DNA from: Astragalus membranaceus
Taxonomy: Eukaryota; Streptophyta; Magnoliopsida; Fabales; Fabaceae
NCBI GenBank assembly: GCA_039519185.1
Contig: CM076851.1
Location: 31,579,825-31,643,824, forward strand
DNA: 64,000 nucleotides
Direction: 5' to 3'
In this document: positions 52,685 to 63,686 of the stretch, in pieces
Layout of the letters: every line of letters starts with the position of its first letter
Numbering within the stretch: position 1 is the stretch's first letter
Notes under the pieces: generated by a model
What the model was told of the DNA's origin: nothing
Database searches by the model: none
Seen by the model: the letters and a program-made list of their open reading frames with translations, nothing else
Translations under genes and position numbers: made by a program

Positions 52685-54238
52685 GGCTAAATATCAGTTT
52701 TGGTCATTTATGTTTGCTCTTGGTTTCACTTTGGTCATTCATCTTTTTTTTGGTCCGTTTTGGTCATTTATCTTTCATTTTTGTTTCACTTTGGTCCCTG
52801 ACGTTAGTTTTTGTTAACGGACGCCACCCTGCCAGTTAACTGCTGTCGTGGCGTCTCAAATTCATTAAATGACGTGGCAAAAATATAATATTTAATTTTT
52901 TAATATTGAAATTAAACTATTTTAATTGTTAAACAATTAAACATCAAAACAATTAAACTGGGTTTTCCAGCAACACCAACACCAACACCAAACGAAGAAC
53001 GAAATCGGGTTTCCCAGCAACACCAACACCAACATTCCAGAAATTTTAAAAACAATCAACAACATTCAACATTCAAAATCTGGGTTTTCTTTCGTTTTCC
53101 AAAACATTCAACATCTTCAAACCCAGAATTTTTCCACTGCGTTTTTGTTCGCGTTTTAAATCTGGGTTTCGCGTTCTTTTTCCACTGCGTTTTCTGTTCG
53201 CGTTCTGTTACGAAATCTGGGTTTTGAATCTGTTCGCATTCTGTTACGAATCTGGAAGAACGAAAGAGTGAGAGAAATGGAAGAACGAATCTGGGTTTTG
53301 AATCTGTTCGCGTTCTGGGTAAGTTGTTTTCTGTGAAGATGAACAGAGACGAGGGGGAAGAAAATGAGTTAGTGGGGACCAAAATGAAACTAAAAAAAGA
53401 CATAGGGGACCAAACTGAAACTAAAAGAAAAAGTAGAGGACCAAACTGAAACTAAAAGAAAGCGTAGAGGACCAAACTGAAACTAAATTGAAACTGCAAC
53501 TCAGATATGCATCAATGGCGAAAACCCATAAACTCGTTGTTTTACGAAATTGATTTAGGGTTTCTTTAGATCTCTTTCTTGCGATCAAAACCCATCCAAG
53601 ATCAAACAAAACGATTTCCCTCTCTCTCTCTCTCTGCCATGAAATCGCTCTTTCATTTTGTTGTTCATATGTGGGTTTCGTTTTGCTGTTCATTTTGGGT
53701 TTCGTTTTGCTGCTCATTTCGATTTCATTTTGCTGTTCATCTGGGTTTCGTTTTGCTGTTCATGTAAAACGTTTTCCAGATTTGTTGTTGAACGAAGATG
53801 AATTCTTTGTTTGATTTTAAAGTTTTTAGTTTTTTGTTAATTCATTAGAACGCAGATTTGTTCTTCCAGGATTTGTTAATTCAAGGAAGAACGAAATGGG
53901 TTTTTTGTTAATTCATCAAAACCCAGATTTGTTATTGAATCAATTTTATATAATAATGTAAAAAACCCAGATTCGTTCAACAAAACCCAGATTCGTTCAA
54001 TCAATTTTAATTGCTGATGTGTAAGAATTAAATAATATATTTTTGCCACATCATTTAATGAATTTGAGTCGCCACGTCAGCAGTTAACTGCCAGCGTGGC
54101 GTCCGTTAGAAAAAACTAACGTCAGGGACCAAAGTGAAACGAAAATGAAAGATAAAGGACCAAAACGGACCAAAAAAGAGATAAAGGACCAAAGTAAAAC
54201 CTAGAGCAAAGATAAGGGACCAAAAGTGATATTTAGCC
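52685..54238. mobile_element. Mutator-like element with terminal inverted repeats of about 230 bp, non-autonomous
   Basis: 1554 bp flanked by a perfect 9-bp duplication TTAAAAAGT (52676-52684 and 54239-54247), typical of Mutator. The left end GGCTAAATATCA continues for about 230 bp and is matched in inverted orientation at the right end to about 54005, with about 85-90 percent similarity by eye; shared blocks include TTTGGTCCCTGACGTTAG and AGTTAACTG. The interior has internal repeats (GGACCAAACTGAAACTAAAA three times at 53410-53490, related to the TIR; AATCTGGGTTTT-GAATCTGTTCGC several times; TTTCGTTTTGCTGTTCAT three times). No transposase domain is found and short frames inside lack known motifs. 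Confidence 0.88.
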
Positions 54239-54394
54239 TTAAAAAGTAATAATCTTTACATTAAAATGAGAAAAGAATTTAGACTTATATATTTTTAATA
54301 TTATAAATTTAGTTTTATCTTCATAGTTCAAAATTAAGAAAGAATGCATTATCTAATTTTTAAATTAAAAATAGACATTTTAACATTTTTGACA

Positions 54395-54554
54395 TATTAA
54401 TTTGGTAAAAATGAATTTCCTTTGATAAATTGCCCATTAGAGAGTTTATATGCAAGTCAAAAGAAGCAAGAGAAAAAGACTAAACTATCCTAAACTAGAA
54501 AAATTAAAATACAATAAGTCTAACTAACTGAGAGTAAATACAATAAGTCTAACA
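54395..54554 (-). repeat. 3' LTR of element E
   Basis: On the minus strand TGTTAGACTTATTG to CCAAATTAATA. The same end sequence (GGTAAAAATGAATTTC on the plus strand) recurs at 58864 next to the primer-binding site. Confidence 0.75.
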
Positions 54555-54579
54555 CCCCCCCCCCCCCCTCAAGCTAGAT

Positions 54580-57500
54580 TGTAAATGTTTTCCATGTTCA
54601 GCTTGGATAACAAATTTTGGAACGAGGCAGGCTGGAGGGGTTTGGTGTGGATGTCAGCAATCTGGGCAACGGTGGGAATGGGCATTAGATGAAGGATGCC
54701 AGCTTGGACCTTGTCACGAACCAAATGACAATCGAGCTCAATATGTTTAGTTCGCTCATCGAATGTGGGATTCTGAGCTATCTAAATGGCAGACCGGTTG
54801 TCACAATATAGTGGAACTGAATCTGTGTGAGGAACATGTAAATCTGTCAAGAGGTATAGTAGCCACTGGATCTCACAAGCAGTGGAAGCAAGGGCTCGAT
54901 ACTCAGTCTCAGAGGAGGACTTGGAGACCGTGCTCTGCTTCTTGGACTTCCATGAAATCAGAGAGGTACCAAGAAATATATAAAATCCCATGACTGAACG
55001 TCGAGTATCAGGACAGGCGGCCCAGTCTGAATCACTAAAACCTCTAAGTTTCAAATCAGAGTCAGTAGCAAAGAAGAGACCAGAACCGGGTTGTCCCTTA
55101 ATGTACCTGAGGACATGAAGAGCGGCATCTATATGGGTCTGCCGAGGAGCGGAGATGAATTGGCTAAGCTTATGATCAGCAAAGCAGATGTCCGCCCTGG
55201 TGTTAGTGAGATATATCAAGCGACCAATGAGTCTTCTGTAACTAGAAGGGTCGTCTAAAGGTGTGCCACTAGGGGCATAGGCGTAGAAACTAGTTTGCAA
55301 GCAAGTAGGCCTGTATCAGAGAGAAGTTCATGGGCGTATTTCTGTTGTGAGAGGATGATGCCTTGTGTAGACCGGGCTACCTCTAAGCCAAGGAAAAACT
55401 TCAGAAGCCCTGAATCCTTGATTCTAAAGATAGCATCAAGAGAAAGCTTGACTAATTGGATTTCAGCTAAGTTGTTCCCTGTGAGAACAATGTTGTCAAC
55501 ATATATGAGGAGCACAGTGACTTGTGAACCAGTGGTTTTGACCATGAGAGAGTAATCTGGTTTGGATTGTACAAATCCGAGGGAGTGAGGTGAGAACCCA
55601 ATTTGAAGTTCCATTGCCTACTGGCCTGTTTCAACCCATAGAGAGATTTGTGAAGTTTGCAAACCTGATTAGGTGCAAAAGTTTATAACCCTTGAGGAAC
55701 CCGCATATAGACCTCTTCATGCAAGTCGCCATGAAGGAATGCATTATTAACATCCAACTGATGTAAATGCCAATTGCAAGCTGCTGCAAGTGCCAATACC
55801 AGTCTCACAGTGGTAATTTTAACAACCGGAGAGAATGTTTCAGAGTAGTCAACACCTTCAAGTTGTGTAAAGCCCTTTTCCACAAGGTGTGCCTTATACC
55901 TTTCAAGGGAGCCATCAGCTCTAAGTTTTGTCTTATAGATCCATTTGCATCCAAAAGGTTTCTTACCAGGAGGTAGTTGAGTGCTAGTCCATGTGTTGTT
56001 TTCCTTAAAGGCCTGAATTTCTTTGTTCATGGCTTCCTTCCAACAGTCAAGCTTAACGGCTTGAGTATATGAGGAGGACTCAACAAGGCTAGAGATAGCT
56101 GAAACAAAGATTTTGTGGAAGGGGGATACATGATCATATGACAAAAAATGAGAGATAGGAAAAGTAATATCTGAGGACGCATTGCCAGCATTAGTTGAAT
56201 GGATTGAGTTACAATGATATTCTTGAAGGTAATTGGGGGCAGTACGATTTCGAGTAGACTGTCTGGGAGGAGGGGGAGGTATAGTAGTGGAGGGGGCAGT
56301 AGGTGAGGCCATGGGAGCGGGAGAGGGAGAGAAAGTTTGTGAAGGGGGAGTAGATTCTGTGGTAGGATTAGTGTGTGGAGGGTCGATTGGGGATGTGTAG
56401 GGTGAAGGTAGGAGAAGGTCAATAACATTGGGTAAGGGTATTGGAGGGGAAGATGAGGGAATTGAGTTGAAGATCGGGGTAGATGAGTGAGGGGTGACAA
56501 AAGGGAAGATGTTCTCATAAAAAGAAATGTGTCTAGAGTAAAAAAATTCATGGTTGTGCAAGTCATAGAGGAGATAACCTTTGACACCAATGGTATGGCC
56601 AATGTGGACACATTTGCGGGCCCTAGGTTAAAATTTGGTCCGGTGAGCAACATAGGTAGTAGCATAACATAAGGAACCAAACACCCGGAGGTAGGAGAGG
56701 TCAGGAGAGATGTTATGTAATAGGTAAGAAGGGGATTGGTTATTTAGGGAGTGGGAGGGAAGGAGGTTTATAATGTGGACAGCTTGGGAAACGGCAAATT
56801 CCCAAAAGGGAAGAGGTAATTTTGACTGAAACATGAGGGATCTTGCTACATTTAGGATATGTTGGTGTTTTCGTTCAACCACTCCATTTTGTTGTGGAGT
56901 TTCAGTACAAGAACGTTGGTGTATGATGCCTTTAGAATGGTAGTATTCGGATATGTGGAATTCAGGACCATTGTCAGACCTGACAGTTTTAACACTAATG
57001 CCAAATTGAGTGTGAATCATGGTGATGAAGTTTATGAGGTATGAACGGGCTTCGGCTTTGGTTTTCATTAGTCTAACCCATGTAAAACGAGACCTGTCAT
57101 CAACAATGGTAAGAAAGTACCTATGGCCAAGAATGGATGGGACACTATAAGGGCCCCATATGTCAACGTGTATTAAGTCAAATATGTTGTTGGAGATAGA
57201 AGAACTCGAGGGAAATGGGGATTTCTTTTGCTTAGCAAAGTGACAAGCATCAAAAACAGTGTGAGCACAATTTGGTATGTTGGAGTTCTGTTTGTGTACA
57301 AGGGAGAAGCAATCAGCTGAGGGATGTCCTAGTCTATGGTGCCAAAGGTCAATATTGGTTGCAGGGTTGATCGGGCAGGTACAATGAACAGCTGCAACAG
57401 AGCTAGAAGAGGGTTTGAAATCAATTACCATCGATAATAACATGCCATCCAACCTAGTGTTTCCAATCGTCCTCAGAGAAGATCTTTCCTGTATCAAACA

Positions 57501-58088
57501 TTCATTATCAACAAACAGTACTTGACAATATTTAGAAGCTTGTAGTCTACCAACAGAGATAATGTTTTTGGAAAAATAAGGAAGGTAAAGAAGAACATCA
57601 TACAGTACAAGGTCAGGTGTTAGAAAGATAGTATCACTGTAGGAGGCAATTGTCTTAGTATCATTAGGAAGAGACACTAATACTGGCCTGGTTGCTTTAT
57701 AAGTGGCAAAAAAATGTAGAGAGGATGTTATATGATCCGTCTCACCAGAGTCTATAAGCCATAGGGAAAGAGAGTACTTACTGGAACCCGTGAAGTTTGG
57801 TACAACATGTTGTGCACTAACTAAGGAGATAGTGGCGGTAGTAGTAGGCGCAGAGGAAGGAAGCAAGGCCAGCAGACTCTGAATTTGAGCTTTTGTGAAG
57901 CCTAAAGAAGTATAAGCTGTGTGATTGGTGACCACCTTCCTAGACTTGAAATTCGGAGAATAACCATGCTCGAGGAAGCATGTGTCAATAGTGTGATTGG
58001 TCTGGTTCCAATGAGTGCAAAATCTATTGCCAGGAGTCATCGGTGTAAGTGTACAAAGAGCAAATCCAGTAAACGTAACAATCAGCAA
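54580..58088 (-). pseudogene. pol: Pol polyprotein of element E, broken in several places
   Basis: Minus-strand frames: 58088-56628 contains a decayed zinc-knuckle-like segment, the protease motif reduced to LIDSGETDHIT, the GAG-pre-integrase finger (LWHHRLGHPS) and the integrase core (HVDIWGPY, VRSDNGPEF, TPQQNGVVERKHQ); 56561-55683 the variable linker, rich in Pro/Ser/Thr, and the start of reverse transcriptase (KWIYKTKLRADG, DVNNAFLHGDLHEEVYMRVP); 55614-55255 the RT active site region (LLIYVDNIVLTG, with YVDN in place of YVDD); 55300-54782 the RT end and RNase H (FSDSDWAACPDTRRS). Stops or shifts separate these frames. The D to N change at the polymerase site would itself inactivate the enzyme. 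Confidence 0.9.
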
Positions 58089-58842
58089 CCGGCAACAATC
58101 AGCAGTAATCCAATAACAATCAACAATTCCGGTAGTCCAAATATGGAATCATTTGGCCAGAAATAACAAAATTACAAAAAAATGACAAAATCACACTTTG
58201 GGATCTAAACCGAATAGCGCTGGAAAGTACAATCAATTTGATGAGATAATTTAATGAGATAATTGGTGACTCAAAACGTGAGACAATATATGGCACAGAT
58301 CAAAATATTGAATACACAAACAATTATCAAAATTGTATTTATTGTTTTGTGGACCAATTTGACAAACGCAGCACCAATTTCCAGTAAACGAAGACAGCCC
58401 TTGCATCGATATTTTTTTTGTTCAAGAAATCTTGGAACAAAACTTTGATTATGGAGGATACAAAGCAAACTGTGATTCAGAAAATGCGAACCAGAGAAAT
58501 GTGAATCAGAACCAAACAGTCCAGAGAACAAAAAACGATCCACAGAACAAACGTGATTCAGGAGATAATTCAGCAGAAAAACGTGATGTTGCACAAGGCG
58601 ATCCAGAGATAAATCGCGTTGGAAGCAGAGCGATTCAGAAAATGAACGAGAAGAAGAAAAAATGCGTTGAATGATTCAGCAATCCAGAAAGCAGAAAATG
58701 CGATTCAGATGTTCGAACTTGCAGAGAAGAAGAGTTCAGGAACGCCGTTGAAAGGAGATGAGACGCCGTTGAAAGGAGAAGAGCGTCGTTTGGTTACTGT
58801 TTGTACAGTGAGAAGAGAGTAATTGGGAATACCCTATTTTTC
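58089..58842 (-). other. Leader and gag remnant region of element E
   Basis: About 750 bp between the primer-binding site and the readable pol frame. Gag would be expected here but I recognise no capsid or zinc-knuckle sequence; several short frames have no known motif. Probably deleted and decayed gag. Confidence 0.45.
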
Positions 58843-59134
58843 TTTGATACCATATTAATTCGGTAAAAATGAATTTCACCTTTGATAATGAAGTCAAAAT
58901 TGAACATGCAAATCGATTTTTGGAGAATGAAGTCAAAACTAATTTTGCAGAATTTTTCACAGCCACTACTCCCTCTTGTGCCCTTAAGCTCTACACGAAA
59001 TTTAGCTAACCCTAACTTCAATATTCCTCCTCTAAGGTTCTTCTAGAAAATCTTCAACTCCTAGCTTCAAGAGAGGGAAATCGAATGGAATGGGGACAAA
59101 AAGATTGAAGTTCTTTCTTGCTCTTACTTTCAGC

Positions 59135-60850
59135 CGGTGTTATCCAACCTGGACTGGCCCGGTCGGTCGGACCGGTCAGCCCGTGACCTAGTACAATAAC
59201 CGGCTCGAGTCACTTGTTGGACCAGACATGCATATGACTCGATACAACTCGGTGTAACCTGGCGACCTGATCGATTTAACCCAGTGACCCGATCGCTTTA
59301 ACCCGATCAACCCGTTTTTCCCAAATTAAATTATGCCAATATACTTATAAAAATGCAAAGGTGGGATTTGAACTAGGGGTGTCAAAATGATCCATTTGTC
59401 CACTGGATAACCGATCCGTCCATAACAAAATCCATTCGATCCATCCGTTACAAAAAAAATATTAATGGATTTGATTGAATCCGTCCGCTTGATTTTGTGG
59501 ATGGTTGTGATCCATCCATTATATTTTTAAATCCATTGGATTATTACAATAACTACACAATCAAAATTCATTGGACAATTATAAAAAATATTGTTTTACC
59601 AAAAGATATTTTTAAAAATACTTTCAATTTTTAAAAAATATTTTTTTCAAGAAAATATTTTAAAAAAAATAAATAAAAAATATTCTAATATATATATATA
59701 TATTATATAAATAATATCGGAGCACCACCGGCCGTCGCGGTGTCACCTAAGCACCGCCTCCCACCGCTGGGGTCACCTGCCACCACATATATAAATATTA
59801 TATTTATATTAATATATATTTCTATATTTACATAGAAATATATATGTGTATGTGTGTGTATATATATATGTATATATAAATATAAAAAAATAAAATTCTG
59901 CTTTAAAAAAATTTAAAAATATGATTAAAAGTATTTTTATTAAAAGATTTTGTATGTGTTAAAAATATTAATAGATGTGTGTCAAAAAAATATTAATGGA
60001 TGGGTTTGTATATCCATCCATAAAAAAATGTCTAATTGATGGATTTGATGGACTTTTTTTGTAAATGGATGGATTAGATTGGATTTTTTTTGATACAATT
60101 TTAATGGATATAAATAGATTTTTCCAATCCATCAATTATAATCCAAATCCATCCATTTTGACACCTCTAATTTGAACCAATGACCAATAGGTGAAGCTGA
60201 CCAATTGCTTACCACTACACCCCTCTTTTTTTTGTATATTGGCTTACAATTGTTAAATATATACTATCTTCATTTGAAATAAAAATATATGATTTTATAC
60301 ATTTGATAATAGGTTTGTATTTTATATATATTATTACGTTTATATTATAATTATTTAACATATAATATTTTGTATCACATTTGATATATAGTTATTCAAT
60401 TTTTTATATATTTATTATTTAGAATATTAATGAATATGAATAATATTTATGAGACCATTGTTGTTTTATGGTCGTTCGTTTAATTAGGTACTTATGTTAT
60501 GGTAATGGATTTGAATTGGAAGAATGAGTTAGTTAGTTAGTTATGTTAATCTTGTTTGAGTATTTTAGACATTTTTAAGGTTTGGTCAAAAAAATTCATA
60601 GCTCTGCGATGTATGAATTTATACATGTAATGCTTATTTTTATTAGTTCTTAGTAGTGTTACGGGTCATGCGCCGCAAGGGCTGGATTGGATGATAAAAG
60701 TTCAAAACCGTAATGACTGAATTGGATTTTTTCCCCCAAAACCAATCCAATCCGGGAACACCCCTATCATGCGGGCCGACTAGTGACCCCTCGATTCAAC
60801 CATTGACCAAGTGATCCAGTGCCCTGACCGGGTCGGTTTTAATAACTATG
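59135..60850. mobile_element. hAT-like element (outer), 8-bp target duplication
   Basis: Flanked by CTTTCAGC (59127-59134 and 60851-60858). Ends CGGTGTTATCCAACCTGG and, inverted, CATAGTTATTAAAACC are imperfect inverted repeats. Subterminal regions are rich in GACCGGGTCGG and CCCGGTCGG. No transposase. It is split by another hAT element (59374-60169). Confidence 0.65.
59374..60169. mobile_element. hAT-like element (inner), perfect 8-bp target duplication
   Basis: 796 bp flanked by ATTTGAAC (59366-59373 and 60170-60177). Terminal inverted repeats TAGGGGTGTCAAAATG and TAGAGGTGTCAAAATG (one mismatch), followed at both ends by repeated ATCCAT/ATGGAT motifs. The interior is AT-rich with one 65-bp GC-rich island (59718-59785). 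The TIRs resemble those of the element at 12993-14164, so the two belong to related families. Confidence 0.85.
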
Positions 60851-61450
60851 CTTTCAGCTGAAAGCTTATATTTGTGTTTAATGAATGTGTGTGTGTGAGT
60901 TTTTTTTTCCTTGCATGCATTTCTATTGGATAAGAAAATGAAGAGACGGGTAAAGCTGGTGGAGTGTATGGTTTAAGTGTGTGAAGGCAATGTGAGAAGA
61001 AGGTTGTGGTAGCATTACTAAAGAAAGGGGTTGTTTAGCAAATTTCTCTCTTTGCTAAATGGTCTTTATCTCCCCTCACACAATTTGAATTCTATTTTGT
61101 TTATTCTTTTAATTCTTACTTCATATGTCTATCCTCACCATTACTTTTAATTAATAAATTGCATAGATTCAATTAAATTAACATATTATCAAATTAAGCA
61201 TCACAGCTAAACAAACCAACACAGACTAGATTTTACGACTAGTTAAACTCTAGTTAAACTCTAATCCCAATCTAATTCTAATATCATTAGTTATATTTAT
61301 TAACTCACTTCTCATTTACTTCCTAGCCTATCAATTAATACTACCCATTGTTAAAACTTAGGATGTTCGAATATGATTCTTTTTGGAGTCTATTCTTAAT
61401 CTAGTAGGCATACTTTTTTAATCTAGTAGGCATACTTTTGGGGTGTTACA

Positions 61451-62423
61451 ACGAGCGGAGATTAGTCCTTAGTTGAAAGCATGAGACACTTCATTAGTAG
61501 CCAACAATAGTCTAAACCAAAAAAATAGAGATAAGAGAATAGAAGACTCGAAGGAAGAAGGAAGAAGGAAGCTAGAGAAAGGGAAAACATCAAATTACTT
61601 CACACATCTTTTCGTGCCTTCTTTACTTTCCTTCCTTCTGTTATATACACTAGCACTTTTACTCGTGCGATATAAATATTGTAGCACTATATGAGTGAAA
61701 ATAAAGGGACATATTCAATTTCAATTTCTTGTTATAAAGGGACATATTTTCCTGAAAGAATTCTCCCATGTTTTTACCTCAACCCTCTCCTCCTCTGCAC
61801 TGTGTTAATTGGTGTATTGAGAATGTGACAATATTTATAGTAGTATGTAACGATATCCAAATTTAACCATGTAGATATTAATCTTTCGTTGAAAACGTTG
61901 GGACACTCCGTGAGTAGCCAGCAATGATTTCTTTTTTATTTTTTATATAATTAAAACGTAAAGATTTCCTACCTTCACTTAGCCTTTATAATTCATAAAA
62001 AATAAAAATAAAAAAACTTGGCCCCACAATATAGCATCTTATATTTTTATAATTAAAAATAATATTTTTAACTATACTTTACATTGTCACATACTTCTAC
62101 AAGATATAGTTAAATCTGCAAACAGACAACCGATTCAAATTGTCTTGTCCCTAAACAATTCAGCATCAATTCACTGAGGTCTTAAAATATATGATGATCA
62201 AAAGCTGACAGAACAGAACTATAATGTCAAGATAAGACATAAAATTTTCAATCAGCAATTTTACATCATCTGCAAAACTCTAATTCACCTAACCTCAACC
62301 AACACCTCACAGAAGAATGAAGAAATTCTTGCATTGCCATGCTGCATGATGTAGTGCTTGTGGATGAAGGAAACTATCACTTTGCTGTCCTTGAACATAA
62401 GCAAGACGTGCTAAAATCAAGCT
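61451..62423. other. Intergenic DNA; no gene seen
   Basis: A degenerate repeat of about 55 bp occurs at 61453-61508 and 61866-61925 (GTTGAAA-C-TGAGACACT-CATTAGTAGCCA-CAAT). 62340-62423 is also present in the carrier pseudogene (from 12598), so it is probably the 3' untranslated part of the carrier gene. Confidence 0.5.
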
Positions 62424-62443
62424 TCATTCTTTGTCTCTGCCTT
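62424..62443 (-). CDS. Mitochondrial carrier: possible short terminal exon
   Basis: If the donor-like GTATAT at 62600 is used, an acceptor CTGAG at 62448-62444 would lead to a six-codon end with TGA at 62426-62424. The length fits the short tail expected after YELI in plant carriers of this type. Weak evidence, no transcript seen. Confidence 0.3.
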
Positions 62444-62600
62444 CTCAGTACGGTTGCACTTGTTAAGCAAAAGACTTCAGATTGATTATATCATTGTACT
62501 GATAATCTCTCTGTTAAAGGAAGTTGAAATCAGATCATGTACCCAATCTCAAAAAGAAATGATGCCAAAATAAATAAGCAAAGAGAAAGATGTGATATAC

Positions 62601-62760
62601 TTATTAATTCATAAGTAACAATCATTGTTGTTCCATAAAGTGACATATTCAAAAATCTTGGTCCAAACCCTCTGTAAAATCCCCACCATCCATCTTCCTT
62701 AAGGAGAGTTCTTGTTGTCTTCAGTACTGATGGTCTTCCAGCGCCATAGTTGTCCATAAC
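62601..62760 (-). CDS. Mitochondrial carrier, last main exon
   Basis: Begins after the acceptor CACAAAG at 62761 and encodes VMDNYGAGRPSVLKT...GFYRGFGPRFLNMSLYGTTMIVTYELI, the final transmembrane helices of a mitochondrial carrier. I end it at a GTATAT donor after YELI; if this is not spliced, the frame runs on to TGA at 62530 with a hydrophobic tail unlike other carriers. It joins the preceding exon in phase 0. Carriers exchange metabolites across the inner mitochondrial membrane. The sequence type is near SLC25A44-like plant proteins, by memory only; the substrate is not assigned. A damaged copy lies at 12598-14315. Confidence 0.78.
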
Positions 62761-62879
62761 CTTTGTGCAAATTAGAAGGCACACATCCCAAATAACAATA
62801 TTAAAGTCAAAACCAAAGCATATATATATATGAATATCAATTTGGAGTACTAAAAGGACTAGTCTGGACAGATTTCTCA

Positions 62880-63020
62880 TGTAGCACCGACACTTCCGGT
62901 TGAAGAAGTGTCCGGTGTCCAACACGACACCAACAGCGACGCTCAATGACTTGTATTTTTCATATTAAATTCGGTGTTTGTGTGTCGTGTCCAGTGTCCC
63001 TGTCTATGTTTGCTTGACTG
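62880..63020. mobile_element. 141-bp MITE in the last intron of the carrier gene
   Basis: Flanked by TTTCTCA (62873-62879 and 63021-63027). Contains CACCGACAC, GTGTCCGGTGTCC and, inverted, GTGTCGTGTCCAGTGTCC, so it can fold on itself. The pseudogene at 14300 has the site without the insertion (GATTTCTCAACAAG), confirming the limits. Superfamily unresolved. Confidence 0.8.
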
Positions 63021-63255
63021 TTTCTCAACAAGGACTATAGGATATAAGAAATATCAACCTACATTTTGGTATAATTAGAAATTAACCTCTGCGTCTCAAT
63101 TGTTTTCAAAAGATCTCTATTTCACTATTTCATTAAACACTTGATCATATTTATTTTGATTGAGAAACTCCTATAAGCTAAAAGCTAATCCAAACTGGCC
63201 TAAATTTTTTTCTTCTTCAACTGTAAAAATCTAGGAAACAAGAACTTCCATATAC

Positions 63256-63397
63256 CTGAAGGCGAGTTTTAACAGTATCTATGGGAGTAGTGATAACAGA
63301 GGAACAAGCACCAGCAACCATTCCTGCAGTAGCTTGAACTGTCACCATTTCCAAATGTGAAGGTTTCTTCTCCATATCATCTTTGTAGCCCAAACTC
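63256..63397 (-). CDS. Mitochondrial carrier, internal exon with PxDxxK signature
   Basis: 142 bp between acceptor TTGTAG and donor CAG/GTATATGG. It encodes SLGYKDDMEKKPSHLEMVTV followed by AGMVAGACSSVITTPIDTVKTRLQ, which holds the carrier signature P-x-D-x-x-K at the end of a transmembrane helix (the start of the third repeat). The preceding exon ends with two bases of an arginine codon completed here. The intron to the next exon is 495 bp and contains a MITE. Confidence 0.88.
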
Positions 63398-63498
63398 CTA
63401 CAACGAATAACCATATATAAATTAAAACCATAAAAGGGAGTAAACAACTCATAGAAATCAAAATACTTGATAGATTATATCCTTAGGACAGAATGTAC

Positions 63499-63686
63499 CT
63501 CCAAATTATGTGTTGTGCTGCACCATAAGAACCCCACCAAAGGGCATTTGCTGGGGATTGGGTTAAAGCTGTTAATCCAAAACCTCTATACAAGCCGCGA
63601 AAACCCTCAGCCTTCACAACTCTACTGATAACATCAAATGGTCCTCGACAACATGTAGTTCCCGGAAGACCTTGAACCATTAACCT
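63499..63686 (-). CDS. Mitochondrial carrier, internal exon (gene continues beyond the right edge)
   Basis: 188 bp between acceptor CTTGTCAG and donor GTACATTC. It encodes RLMVQGLPGTTCCRGPFDVI and KAEGFRGLYRGFGLTALTQS, then ANALWWGSYGAAQHIIWR, typical of the second carrier repeat. With the next two exons it makes about 160-186 residues, roughly the C-terminal half of a carrier of usual length (about 300 or more). Intron after it is 101 bp. The N-terminal exons lie beyond 64000. Confidence 0.88.

Larger units (their letters stand above)
54395..58890 (-). mobile_element. Ty1/copia element E, degenerate, 5' LTR mostly lost
   Basis: Minus strand. The 3' LTR is 54554-54395 (160 bp), preceded on the minus strand by a G-rich polypurine tract (complement of the C run at 54555-54568). 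Pol (protease-integrase-RT-RNase H order) lies at 58088-54580. The primer-binding-site-like TGGTATCAAAG is at 58853-58843 and only about 37 bp of the 5' LTR remain (58854-58890, matching the start of 54395). Gag is largely absent. Short LTRs and the domain sequence fit one of the smaller copia lineages; I do not assign one. Confidence 0.85.
58891..61450 (-). repeat. Old LTR remnant (probably Ty3/gypsy), split by hAT elements
   Basis: The parts 58891-59134 and 60859-61450, around the hAT elements, read like the outer part of minus-strand Tekay-type LTRs: CTCTTTCCATTCGATTT-like leader, then GCTAAATGGTCTTTATCTCCC, an AATTAATAAATT stretch and the end GGGGTGTTACA at 61450, which resembles GGGGATGTTACA at 20940. 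Heavily diverged; the other end is cut by element E. Low confidence in the exact family. Confidence 0.4.

Noticed and set aside
53056..53403. 115-codon minus-strand frame inside the Mutator-like element as a captured gene
   Set aside because: Translation is low-complexity from repeated AATCTGGGTTTT-type units; no known domain.
56027..56680. 217-codon Leu/Pro-rich minus-strand frame
   Set aside because: It is an out-of-frame shadow of the Pro/Ser-rich linker in pol of element E (55683-56561).
58271..58594. 107-codon minus-strand frame with several Cys, possible gag of element E
   Set aside because: No capsid or zinc-knuckle pattern; hydrophobic tail is unlike gag.
62530..62600. Long hydrophobic C-terminal tail of the carrier
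   Set aside because: A GTATAT donor follows YELI and other carriers end soon after this point; I favour splicing, but cannot prove it.
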